The translations under genes were made by a program, and so were the position numbers. This document shows positions 1 to 5,407 of a stretch of DNA of 6,555 nucleotides, piece by piece; positions within the stretch are counted from its first letter, which is position 1; every line of letters starts with the position of its first letter. Below the pieces are notes generated by a model, which worked only from the letters and a program-made list of their open reading frames with translations, was not told where the DNA came from and made no database searches. This DNA comes from Methanobacteriota archaeon (GTDB lineage Archaea > Thermoplasmatota > E2 > DHVEG-1). The stretch spans positions 1-6,555 of the forward strand of contig CAIYYQ010000170.1 in assembly GCA_903930505.1 (NCBI GenBank), in the 5' to 3' direction.

Positions 1-1
1 A

Positions 2-424
2 GGATATACTAATATAACAGAGACAATAAAAGTCGTTAATGTACCCTCTTTGAAGATTACTCTTACAGGTACAAAAGGCTCTGATGGAAAATACTTTTCT
101 CCGATAACGGTAACCGCCAGTGATGACACTGGTGGATTAGTTACTGGTGCAACAGTTACTTTCACTGATCAGACATCAACAATCGTCCAGACATTAACAA
201 CTGTAAATGGACAAGTTACTTTTTTTATAGAAAAATCAGGAATATATACAATAACGGCGACATTACCTGGAGAAAAAATAGTAAGTGCTAATCCGGTCAC
301 AATTAATATCTGCGGATTCGTTCACGATGATGGTGAATTATTTTGTTATCTTGCAATATTGATCGTTTTTGTATTTATTGTAATTTTAGTTTTAATTGTT
401 TTATATTACAAACATAAAAAATGA
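2..424 (+). CDS. C-terminal part of a membrane-anchored surface protein with Ig-like repeats (5' end outside window)
   Basis: The frame is open from base 2 with no stop, so this is the last 140 residues of a longer protein. The TTG at 50 is not a convincing start because the upstream codons (reading YTNITETIKVVNVP) look like the final strand of a preceding Ig-like repeat. One complete beta-sandwich module follows (about residues 18-104), with the common pattern GATVTF, then NGQVTF, then GIYTITATLPGE, as in bacterial/archaeal Ig-like and carboxypeptidase-regulatory-like folds. Residues about 113-136 form a single strongly hydrophobic helix, followed by the basic end KHKK, so the protein is probably anchored with its repeats outside the cell. 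Unlike the next gene, it has no PGF motif before the helix. Its stop overlaps the next start (ATGA), so the two genes are probably co-translated. The function beyond a surface or adhesion-like role is unknown. Confidence 0.75.
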   Translation, partial: GYTNITETIKVVNVPSLKITLTGTKGSDGKYFSPITVTASDDTGGLVTGATVTFTDQTSTIVQTLTTVNGQVTFFIEKSGIYTITATLPGEKIVSANPVTINICGFVHDDGELFCYLAILIVFVFIVILVLIVLYYKHKK

Positions 425-1101
425 TGAATATGAACATAAAAGCAACATTGGTAATAGGAATTTTAGTATTCTTTTTGTTCTCCTCGTTCATCTCACAAAC
501 CATCTCCGCAGAAGATTCTTTTCCCTCGTTGACAATCATAGCCCCATCACAAGTCAATGAAGGAGAAGATATCATAGTCACAATTACTTCGAATGACACC
601 TTAATCGAAAATGCAACAGTGACTTTTAATGGAGATATAAAGCATTCTAATTCATCGGGTATAGCCATTTTTACAATGCCTTCTATTCTCGTTGATTCCA
701 TATATAATATTTCTGCATTAAAAGAGGGGTATATTTCATCAAAATTAAATATAACAGTTCATAATATCCTAAGATTGATAATTATAACAAATACATCAGG
801 ATATCCTAAATGTGATGAAACTGGATATACTATTGATTTGTTTGTAGCAGATGAACAAGGGCAACATATTACTGGAGCGGTTGTAATATTAAATAATGAA
901 TCTAAGATTACAATCGATGGTAAAGTATCATTTAAAGTTAAACCAATGCATTTTACTAGTTATTCAATAACTGCAACAATGGTGGGGTTTAAATCAGGGT
1001 TTGCTACAATAAATTTATCCCCTTGTCCTACGCCTGGTTTCGAGTTGGTTTTTCTAATTTGTGGAATTGTTTTGATTCTGCTATGGAAACGAAAAAGATA
1101 A
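421..1101 (+). CDS. Secreted Ig-like repeat surface protein with PGF-CTERM-like sorting tail
   Basis: This 226-residue protein has a signal peptide: residues 1-7 include a Lys, 8-28 are hydrophobic, and a likely cleavage site lies after ISA (30). Two Ig-like or carboxypeptidase-regulatory-like beta modules follow, at about 36-113 (NATVTF, then SGIAIFTM, then YNISALKEGY) and 126-198 (GAVVIL, then DGKVSF, then YSITATMVGF). The C-terminus is PTPGFE (203-208), a hydrophobic stretch to about 222, and KRKR. This three-part layout is that of PGF-CTERM substrates, which archaeosortase A cleaves and lipid-anchors in euryarchaea. Eight N-x-S/T sequons (for example NDT, NAT, NSS, NIS, NIT, NTS, NES, NLS) fit a glycosylated external protein. 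The start overlaps the upstream stop. ATG codons at 421, 424 and 430 are all possible, and no Shine-Dalgarno is visible, which suggests translational coupling. The ligand or role is not recognisable. Confidence 0.85.
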   Translation: MMNMNIKATLVIGILVFFLFSSFISQTISAEDSFPSLTIIAPSQVNEGEDIIVTITSNDTLIENATVTFNGDIKHSNSSGIAIFTMPSILVDSIYNISALKEGYISSKLNITVHNILRLIIITNTSGYPKCDETGYTIDLFVADEQGQHITGAVVILNNESKITIDGKVSFKVKPMHFTSYSITATMVGFKSGFATINLSPCPTPGFELVFLICGIVLILLWKRKR

Positions 1102-1111
1102 TATTAGCAAG

Positions 1112-1133
1112 AAAATTTATTTTGGTAAATTTT
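1112..1133 (+). terminator. AT-only stem-loop just after the surface-protein genes
   Basis: AAAATTTA (1112-1119) and TAAATTTT (1126-1133) are perfect 8-base inverted arms around a 6-base loop, starting 10 bases after the stop of the upstream gene. T-runs follow at 1159-1163 and 1167-1170. The stem holds no G-C pair and would be weak, so the call rests mostly on its position and the T-rich flank. Confidence 0.3.
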
Positions 1134-1153
1134 AAGCATTTTCGTTTAAAAGT

Positions 1154-1170
1154 AAAAATTTTTCTGTTTT
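1154..1170. terminator. Bidirectional T-run terminator candidate between convergent genes
   Basis: AAAAATTTTT (1154-1163) gives five consecutive T on either strand, with further T4 runs on each side (1167-1170 on plus; 1147-1150 read on minus). Archaeal RNA polymerase stops at T-tracts without needing a stable hairpin. This palindrome lies between two convergent transcription units, 53 bases after the plus-strand stop and about 90 after the minus-strand stop. The remaining bases of 1102-1251 hold no gene that I can support. Confidence 0.35.
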
Positions 1171-1251
1171 ATAGCATTTTGAAGTATTTTATGATAACAG
1201 GGATGATTGAATATTTATTACTGATTATTTATTTGGATTCATCATTTGAAT

Positions 1252-2406
1252 TTAACCGACTACGTACTCTTCTTTTTCAATAGTTTTTCCAGTAAATCGA
1301 TTCAAAGATAAACTCTCTAGTATCTCTGATGTTTTCCCATCAACAATGTACTCGGTGAGTAATTTTGTTACCATCGGGGAAAGCATAAAACCATGTCCGC
1401 TGAACCCGTTACATTGAAGAAAACCATGTACTCCTTTTACTTCGCCAAGGATTGGTCGTGCATCAGGGGTCATATCGTAGTATCCTGTCCATTGTCTGAT
1501 GACATTGACAGTGTTCAATGATGGTGCATATCTAAGGAGTGTTTGTGCCATGTGTTGAAGAAAGAAAAATGTCGGATTTGAGAAATATCCATTTTTTTCG
1601 TTTGGGTTTGAGATCCCGCCAAGGATTTGTCCGCCTTCTTGTTGGCTGAAGTAGATGCCATCGGTAAAGGAGATAACCATTGGTTTAAACAACTGCTGCA
1701 CTCGTTCTGTAACAAGAATCTCTTTTCGTAATGGTTTGATGGGAAGCTTGACATTGATCATCTCAGCGATTTCCTTTGAATGTGGACCTGCAGCGTTTAT
1801 TACGGTACTGGTTTTTATTTTTCCTTTGTTGGTCACAACGTATTCGATTGTGTTTTTCTTCTTTTTTATCCCGGTAACCTCGGTATACGTTTGGAGTTTT
1901 GCCCCATGTCTGCGTGCCGCTTGCGCATACGCATCTGTTGTTTTAAATGGGTCTACATGTCCATCGGTTGGACAAAACGTTGCTCCGATCGCCCGCATCC
2001 CTTTAATATCTAAGATGGGAACGATCTGTTGTATTTCATCGGGGTCGATAACTGACACTTGTAATCCAAGGGATTTCTGCAGTGTAACATTTTTTTCTGC
2101 TTGTTTTAGTTCTTTTTCATCATGAATAGCAATGAGATAGCCTCCTTGACGTAACCCTATTTCTGCACCTAACTCTTTTTGGAGTTGTTCAAAAATCTTC
2201 ACGCTTTGAATCGCAAGCTCTGCATTTTCTTTTGTAGACCATTGCTGACGAATTCCTGCCCCGCATCGCCCTGTCCCGCCAGAGCAGAGGTGTTGTCGTT
2301 CAAGAAGCATGACATCGATGTTTTGTTTTGCAAGTTGATAAGCTAGGGAACATCCATTTATCCCGCCACCGATAATCACAACATCCGCTTTCTCAATCAT
2401 GGTCAT
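1252..2406 (-). CDS. FAD-dependent amine/amino-acid dehydrogenase beta subunit (DAO family; PDH-beta / SoxB / HcnC-like)
   Basis: This 384-residue protein is a full-length DAO-fold flavoenzyme and probably the subunit that oxidises a secondary amine such as L-proline, sarcosine or an opine. Visible are the N-terminal Rossmann motif IIGGGINGCSLA (11-22), the acidic end of beta-2 (E36), the GAGIRQQW stretch (49-56), DGHVDP (148-153), NAAGPHS (204-210), WTGYYDMTPDARP (306-318) and the C-terminal flavin-contact segment GFSGHGF (334-340). Monomeric sarcosine oxidase attaches FAD to a Cys just before its TPD motif; here that region has W306, so FAD is probably non-covalent. The ATG overlaps the stop of the upstream small Fe-S gene (ATGA); a second ATG two codons later is also possible. 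It is the last gene of the four-gene operon, matching PDH-beta in the heterotetrameric dye-linked proline dehydrogenases. The substrate cannot be read from the sequence. Confidence 0.9.
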   Translation of the reverse strand: MTMIEKADVVIIGGGINGCSLAYQLAKQNIDVMLLERQHLCSGGTGRCGAGIRQQWSTKENAELAIQSVKIFEQLQKELGAEIGLRQGGYLIAIHDEKELKQAEKNVTLQKSLGLQVSVIDPDEIQQIVPILDIKGMRAIGATFCPTDGHVDPFKTTDAYAQAARRHGAKLQTYTEVTGIKKKKNTIEYVVTNKGKIKTSTVINAAGPHSKEIAEMINVKLPIKPLRKEILVTERVQQLFKPMVISFTDGIYFSQQEGGQILGGISNPNEKNGYFSNPTFFFLQHMAQTLLRYAPSLNTVNVIRQWTGYYDMTPDARPILGEVKGVHGFLQCNGFSGHGFMLSPMVTKLLTEYIVDGKTSEILESLSLNRFTGKTIEKEEYVVG

Positions 2407-2666
2407 TCACTCGCAAGTGTCCCAAGTGAGACAGGTATCTCTGGAGGTCGGGTTGTTGGAAAGTTGATCTCAGCAGGTTTTTTTCCTAGTTTCTGGCAGA
2501 GAATACGTCGGGTAAGAAGAAGGCATCCTCGTCCTTGACAGGGCCCCATACCAAGACGAAGCTTACATTTCAACTCCTCAAGTGTGGTGTATCCTTCATC
2601 GATAGCCTGTTCGATTTCTTCTTTTGTTAAATCTTCACATCGGCAGATAAACGTTTTCTCAGTCAT
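2403..2666 (-). CDS. Small BFD-like [2Fe-2S] protein (delta/PdhX-like subunit)
   Basis: This 87-residue protein resembles the bacterioferritin-associated-ferredoxin (BFD)-like [2Fe-2S] fold. The ligand set is CRC (C8, C10) near the start and C43-x4-C48 in MGPCQGRGC, with helical EEIEQAIDEGYTTLEELK between. An extra Cys (C34) is not part of the usual motif. In HcnB/OoxA-type bacterial enzymes this module is the C-terminal domain of the alpha subunit. Here, as in the Thermococcus/Pyrococcus four-subunit proline dehydrogenase, it is a stand-alone subunit, probably an electron relay between the alpha and beta flavoproteins. The C-terminal 30 residues are Pro-rich and may be extended. Its ATG lies inside the end of the ferredoxin gene (8-base overlap, ATGACTGA), and its stop overlaps the beta gene by four bases. 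Only a weak AAGG-type ribosome binding site is visible, which fits coupled translation. Confidence 0.85.
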   Translation of the reverse strand: MTEKTFICRCEDLTKEEIEQAIDEGYTTLEELKCKLRLGMGPCQGRGCLLLTRRILCQKLGKKPAEINFPTTRPPEIPVSLGTLASE

Positions 2667-3132
2667 AATTCATTACCTTGATCATTCGTACATCCATCGC
2701 AAGTGTTTTGTCGACCTCAACGGTGATCACCGTTGTTTTCCCCCGTGTATTCACCTTCACTATTTTTGCAGTGCCTCTTGTTTTTCCTTCGCGATCTAAT
2801 GCATGCACAACGCTTCCAACTGCGGGTAACGGAAGAAATTCATAAGGAAGCGTAATCAATGCTTTCTCGTCTTTTATTTTAACAACAAAGATTGCAAGAC
2901 CCGGGCAGATGCCAACGCAGCTGGTACAACCTGTGCATTTTTCAAAATCAACCTTTGGTGTATCATTGATATCGTTCATTGATATTGCATGAACTGGGCA
3001 GATGGCAACGCATGGATTACACGGAATCATTTGAACGCATTCTACGATAACGACACCTTTCTGGAGTTGTTTCTCTGATGGTTGTTTAAAATCGTTTACT
3101 GAGAGTATTCCGGTTTTTTCGTAATTGTTAAT
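2659..3132 (-). CDS. Two-[4Fe-4S] ferredoxin subunit (gamma/PdhF-like), probable ATT start
   Basis: This is an electron-transfer subunit of the amine dehydrogenase complex. Starting at ATT (3132) it is 157 residues. Ligands for two clusters are visible: C32-x5-C38-x2-C41-x3-C45-P and C66-x2-C69-x2-C72-x3-C76-P. In the usual ferredoxin pattern C32, C38 and C41 pair with C76, and C66, C69 and C72 with C45. The C-terminal 70 residues are beta-rich (VGSVVHALDREGKTRG, then KTTVITVEV). The first ATG in frame (3030) would give only 123 residues and drop C32 and the conserved-looking KGVVIVEC segment. No ATG, GTG or TTG exists between the in-frame TAG just upstream and 3030. AAGGAGG lies 8 bases before the ATT, which overlaps the TAA of the alpha gene. 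The gene identity is firm; the start codon is inference. Confidence 0.8.
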   Translation of the reverse strand: MNNYEKTGILSVNDFKQPSEKQLQKGVVIVECVQMIPCNPCVAICPVHAISMNDINDTPKVDFEKCTGCTSCVGICPGLAIFVVKIKDEKALITLPYEFLPLPAVGSVVHALDREGKTRGTAKIVKVNTRGKTTVITVEVDKTLAMDVRMIKVMNYD

Positions 3133-4588
3133 AGTGAGTCCCTCCTTCTTCGCATTCTAGACAACTGGAAATCTTTTCTTTGCATATCTTTGGAATTCGT
3201 CCAAATGGACCCGATCGAAACAATTGTAATGCATTTTTGCATTTCTGTTGTACCTCAGAACCATTTTTATTATATCCTAAAGACATTGCTGCGGATACTC
3301 CAGCTAGTTCTCCTTCTATCATTGCTGTTGATGCCTCTTCGATTCCTGAGGCGTCTCCTGCGACGTAGATACCGTTTTTTGTTGTCTCAAGAAGAGGATT
3401 GTGGAGTGCAACTGTTCCTCCTGCCTCAGGGATATATTCGCTTCGAACTTTGGCTTGTTCCAGGATTCGAATTGATGGAGTTAGACCAACTGCAAGACAA
3501 ATCGTATCGCATTGTATTGTTTCTTCGGTTCCCGGTATTGGTTGAAAACAATCATCAACTTTGGTGACAACTGCATCTTCGACATGGTTTTTGCCAAAAG
3601 CTTCTTTGATGGTTGAGGATGTAACAATTGGTACACCGCAACGTCTCAGTTTTGCTGCATGAACATGATACCCGCCAATCCGAGGCATTGCCTCAACAAC
3701 CCGATCCACAGTAACCCCTGCTTGTAAAAGTTGATAGGAGACAATAAGTCCAACGTTTCCTGCTCCAATCATAAGGGTGCGGTCCCCTGGTTTCACCCCG
3801 TACACATTCATGAGGGTTTGTACGCCTCCGGCACCGTAAACACCAGGAAGATCATTTCCTGGGAACGCAAGCATGTTTTCCATCGCGCCACAGGCAACAA
3901 TCATTTTTTTACAGGATATTTCAAGGAGTTGATCCCCATTGATAAGTCGCTTTACTGCAATCACACGATGCATATGTTCATTTTCGTAGTATCCGACCAC
4001 TGTTGTCGATGTAAGCAGTTCAATAGTTTTTTTATTTTTTATTGTATTCAGAATTTCTTTTGCGATGTCTATCCCACGTGTCCCGGCTTTTTCTTCTGTT
4101 GAACCAAAGAATTTATGGGTTTGTTTCACAAGCTGTCCACCGGGTTCGTTGTTTTCATCGATGAGAAGAACAGATGCACCTTGCTCTGCAGCAGCAAGAG
4201 CAGCACACATCCCTGCGGGTCCTCCTCCAACAACCACAATTTCTCGTGTAATATTTTGTTTTTTTTTCGGAGTAAACGGTGTGAGTGGTAGTTTTCCTAG
4301 TTTTTCCTGTTCTGTAACAGTCATCTGTTGTTGAACTGGGACGATACAGGTTCGGATATTAGGGATGTTGTTTACCGTCATAAAACAAGAAGAACATTTA
4401 CCAATCCCGCAGAAGAACCCTCTTGGACGGTCATAGCGTAAACTATGTGAAAGCACCTTAACTTCGTTTGCATGTAACGCAGCAGCGATGCTTTCTCCTT
4501 CAAATGCATTCATTTGTTTTCCGTTGAATGAAAACCGAACATCTTTTCTTCGGTCGAACTCAAGGATAGGATGGTGTGTTATCCGCAA
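3128..4588 (-). CDS. Amine dehydrogenase alpha subunit: [2Fe-2S] plus FAD/NAD(P) oxidoreductase (PDH-alpha / HcnB / SoxA-like)
   Basis: This 486-residue flavoprotein probably accepts electrons from the beta subunit and passes them to NAD or another acceptor. Residues 17-90 form a SoxA-type ferredoxin-like domain (FSFNGKQMNAFEGESIAAALHA) with C60-x4-C65-x2-C68 and C81 as [2Fe-2S] ligands. VVGGGPAG (119-126) with the acidic DEN (144-146) is the FAD Rossmann motif. IGAGNVG (274-280) is a second dinucleotide site, and AGDASG (410-415) is the C-terminal FAD contact. The bacterial BFD-like C-terminal domain is absent and is replaced by a short tail with C450, C469, C476 and C479. The start is TTG, supported by GGGAGGT six bases upstream and by the family N-terminus; the first ATG (residue 26) would cut into the Fe-S domain. 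It is the first gene of the operon. The order alpha-ferredoxin-BFD-beta matches, as I recall it, pdhA-F-X-B of Thermococcales. Confidence 0.9.
   Translation of the reverse strand: MRITHHPILEFDRRKDVRFSFNGKQMNAFEGESIAAALHANEVKVLSHSLRYDRPRGFFCGIGKCSSCFMTVNNIPNIRTCIVPVQQQMTVTEQEKLGKLPLTPFTPKKKQNITREIVVVGGGPAGMCAALAAAEQGASVLLIDENNEPGGQLVKQTHKFFGSTEEKAGTRGIDIAKEILNTIKNKKTIELLTSTTVVGYYENEHMHRVIAVKRLINGDQLLEISCKKMIVACGAMENMLAFPGNDLPGVYGAGGVQTLMNVYGVKPGDRTLMIGAGNVGLIVSYQLLQAGVTVDRVVEAMPRIGGYHVHAAKLRRCGVPIVTSSTIKEAFGKNHVEDAVVTKVDDCFQPIPGTEETIQCDTICLAVGLTPSIRILEQAKVRSEYIPEAGGTVALHNPLLETTKNGIYVAGDASGIEEASTAMIEGELAGVSAAMSLGYNKNGSEVQQKCKNALQLFRSGPFGRIPKICKEKISSCLECEEGGTHY
3141..3147 (-). promoter_or_regulatory. 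Strong Shine-Dalgarno for the ferredoxin gene, deciding an ATT start
   Basis: AAGGAGG on the minus strand, inside the last codons of the alpha gene, ends 8 bases before ATT at 3132. It is a near-perfect match to the archaeal 16S anti-Shine-Dalgarno. It lies about 110 bases upstream of the first in-frame ATG, too far to serve that codon, so it argues for initiation at or near 3132. Confidence 0.6.
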
Positions 4589-4589
4589 G
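4578..4589 (-). repeat. 12-base direct repeat, copy 2 (contains the TTG start)
   Basis: CTTGCGGATAAC on the minus strand is identical to the copy at 4630-4641, 52 bases away. Flanking similarity extends it to about TTTTyCTTGCGGATAACrC. This copy contains the TTG start codon and first codons of the alpha gene. Confidence 0.6.
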
Positions 4590-4593
4590 GAAA

Positions 4594-4600
4594 ACCTCCC
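4594..4600 (-). promoter_or_regulatory. Strong Shine-Dalgarno for the TTG-started alpha gene
   Basis: GGGAGGT on the minus strand ends five bases before the TTG at 4588 (six bases from the GGAGG core). It is the best ribosome binding site in the window apart from that of the ferredoxin gene, and it is what makes the TTG start convincing. Confidence 0.7.
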
Positions 4601-4618
4601 ACCGGTAATAGTAGAACA

Positions 4619-4630
4619 CCTTAAAAAGCG
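4619..4630 (-). promoter_or_regulatory. Possible TATA box for the amine dehydrogenase operon
   Basis: CGCTTTTTAAGG on the minus strand is an A/T-rich TATA-like element centred about 36 bases before the TTG start. With normal archaeal spacing (about 25 bases to the start site), the transcript would begin near 4599, giving a very short leader that covers the Shine-Dalgarno. No other good candidate lies in the 68-base spacer. Confidence 0.35.
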
Positions 4631-4641
4631 TTATCCGCAAG
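4630..4641 (-). repeat. 12-base direct repeat, copy 1 (upstream of possible TATA box)
   Basis: CTTGCGGATAAC on the minus strand is identical to the copy at 4578-4589. It lies directly upstream of the TATA-like element and directly downstream of the T-run after nusA, a position where an activator or a BRE-proximal factor could bind. Confidence 0.6.
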
Positions 4642-4650
4642 AAAAAGAAG
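4641..4650 (-). terminator. T-run terminator candidate after nusA
   Basis: CTTCTTTTTC on the minus strand begins six bases after the nusA stop (tandem TGATGA). T-rich tracts end archaeal transcripts. The run is short, so partial read-through into the amine dehydrogenase operon is possible. Confidence 0.3.
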
Positions 4651-4656
4651 CAGTCA

Positions 4657-5082
4657 TCAGGTTATCTGTACATCTCTGATGGAATGATGCCGCTGTGCAA
4701 CAGTGCGGATCATCGAGATGTTTTTCCCGTTTTTACCAATAAGTTTTGATTTATCACTGGACTCAACATTGATTCGTGCGACTGACGACTCATTATTTTC
4801 ATCGATGGTGACAGATTTGACTTTATAGGGTTTGCAGAGATTAATGATAAATGTTTTCTTATCAGAATCATACTCAACAAATTTAACGTTTTTTTTCAGA
4901 AGCATTCTGAGACGTTCTAGGTTTTTTGCTTTTGCCCCAATCGCAATACCAATTTGTCCTTTCTCGACGACAAAAACAATGCGTTCTTCATCAACCACGC
5001 AATCAATAATGTTGGCTTTTGAAACCGCAGACGCCATGTTGATATACTGGACGGTCTCGTTTGATAGGGTGATTTCGGGCAT
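4657..5082 (-). CDS. nusA: Archaeal NusA-like transcription termination/antitermination factor (two KH domains)
   Basis: This 141-residue protein is the short archaeal NusA: only the two KH RNA-binding domains, without the N-terminal polymerase-binding and S1 domains of bacterial NusA. KH1 has KGQIGIAIGAKAKNLERL (41-58). KH2 has LIGKNGKNISMIR (114-126), with the GKNG loop at 116-119. The length is normal for the family. It follows rpl30e with only two bases between stop and ATG, and so belongs to the RNA polymerase operon, its usual place in archaea. The ribosome binding site is weak (AAAAGG, overlapping the end of rpl30e), suggesting coupled translation. It ends in tandem TGA codons. The gene usually found next, rps12, is not in the window. 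Confidence 0.93.
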   Translation of the reverse strand: MPEITLSNETVQYINMASAVSKANIIDCVVDEERIVFVVEKGQIGIAIGAKAKNLERLRMLLKKNVKFVEYDSDKKTFIINLCKPYKVKSVTIDENNESSVARINVESSDKSKLIGKNGKNISMIRTVAQRHHSIRDVQIT

Positions 5083-5084
5083 TA

Positions 5085-5390
5085 TTATATCCTTTTCTTT
5101 ACAAGTTGCATGATGGTGGATTCACCCTCTTCAAGGACTGCGAGAACAGATACTGCAAAGTTTTTCCCGCAGGCATACCCAAGCTCTACACTTCCGGATT
5201 GGTAATTGTAAAGAGGGATTTTTTTCTCCTTTGTTATCGTGGTAATTTCAGTTGATTCTGGGCAGTTCTTTGCCATTACAATGAGTTTTGCTGACCCATT
5301 TTGAATCGATGTTTTTGTTTGTTTTACACCAACAATAACTTTTCCTTTGCTTACTGTGTTTTTTAAGATTCTATCGACATCTACTGTCAT
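5085..5390 (-). CDS. rpl30e: 50S ribosomal protein L30e (eL30)
   Basis: This 101-residue member of the L7Ae/L30e RNA-binding family is a large-subunit ribosomal protein found in archaea and eukaryotes. Recognisable blocks are KGKVIVGVKQTKTSIQNGSAKL (about 15-36), the MAKNCP turn (39-44), IPLYNY (59-64) and the conserved SVELGYACGKNF (67-78), followed by AVSVLAVLEEGES. The length matches the family. It lies between rpoA2 (17-base gap, with a G-rich ribosome binding site AAGGGG) and nusA (2-base gap), the standard archaeal order. Confidence 0.95.
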   Translation of the reverse strand: MTVDVDRILKNTVSKGKVIVGVKQTKTSIQNGSAKLIVMAKNCPESTEITTITKEKKIPLYNYQSGSVELGYACGKNFAVSVLAVLEEGESTIMQLVKKRI

Positions 5391-5407
5391 ATCTGTTCCC
5401 CTTTTTA

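Noticed and set aside
375..701. Minus-strand 108-codon frame across the junction of the two surface-protein genes
   Set aside because: The plus-strand proteins have a signal peptide, repeats and anchors; this frame has no recognisable domain.
1203..1245. Imperfect inverted repeat (ATGATTGAAT with ATTCATCAT) near the end of the beta gene
   Set aside because: The short stem has a bulge and a loop of about 24 bases, with no T-run placed to make a terminator; it is likely chance in AT-rich sequence.
1023..1283. Plus-strand 86-codon frame after the second surface protein
   Set aside because: It overlaps the anchor of the real gene in another frame, continues through AT-rich non-coding sequence into the end of the beta gene, and is rich in Phe, Leu and Ile, as expected from AT-rich DNA.
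1655..2125. 156-codon plus-strand open frame opposite the beta flavoprotein gene
   Set aside because: It is a low-complexity Phe/Cys/Ser-rich translation on the opposite strand of a well-supported DAO family gene. It matches no family and has no sign of its own start.
3190..4334. Several plus-strand open frames opposite the alpha flavoprotein gene
   Set aside because: All lie antisense to a gene with clear FAD, NAD and Fe-S motifs, and the translations look like reverse-complement shadows.
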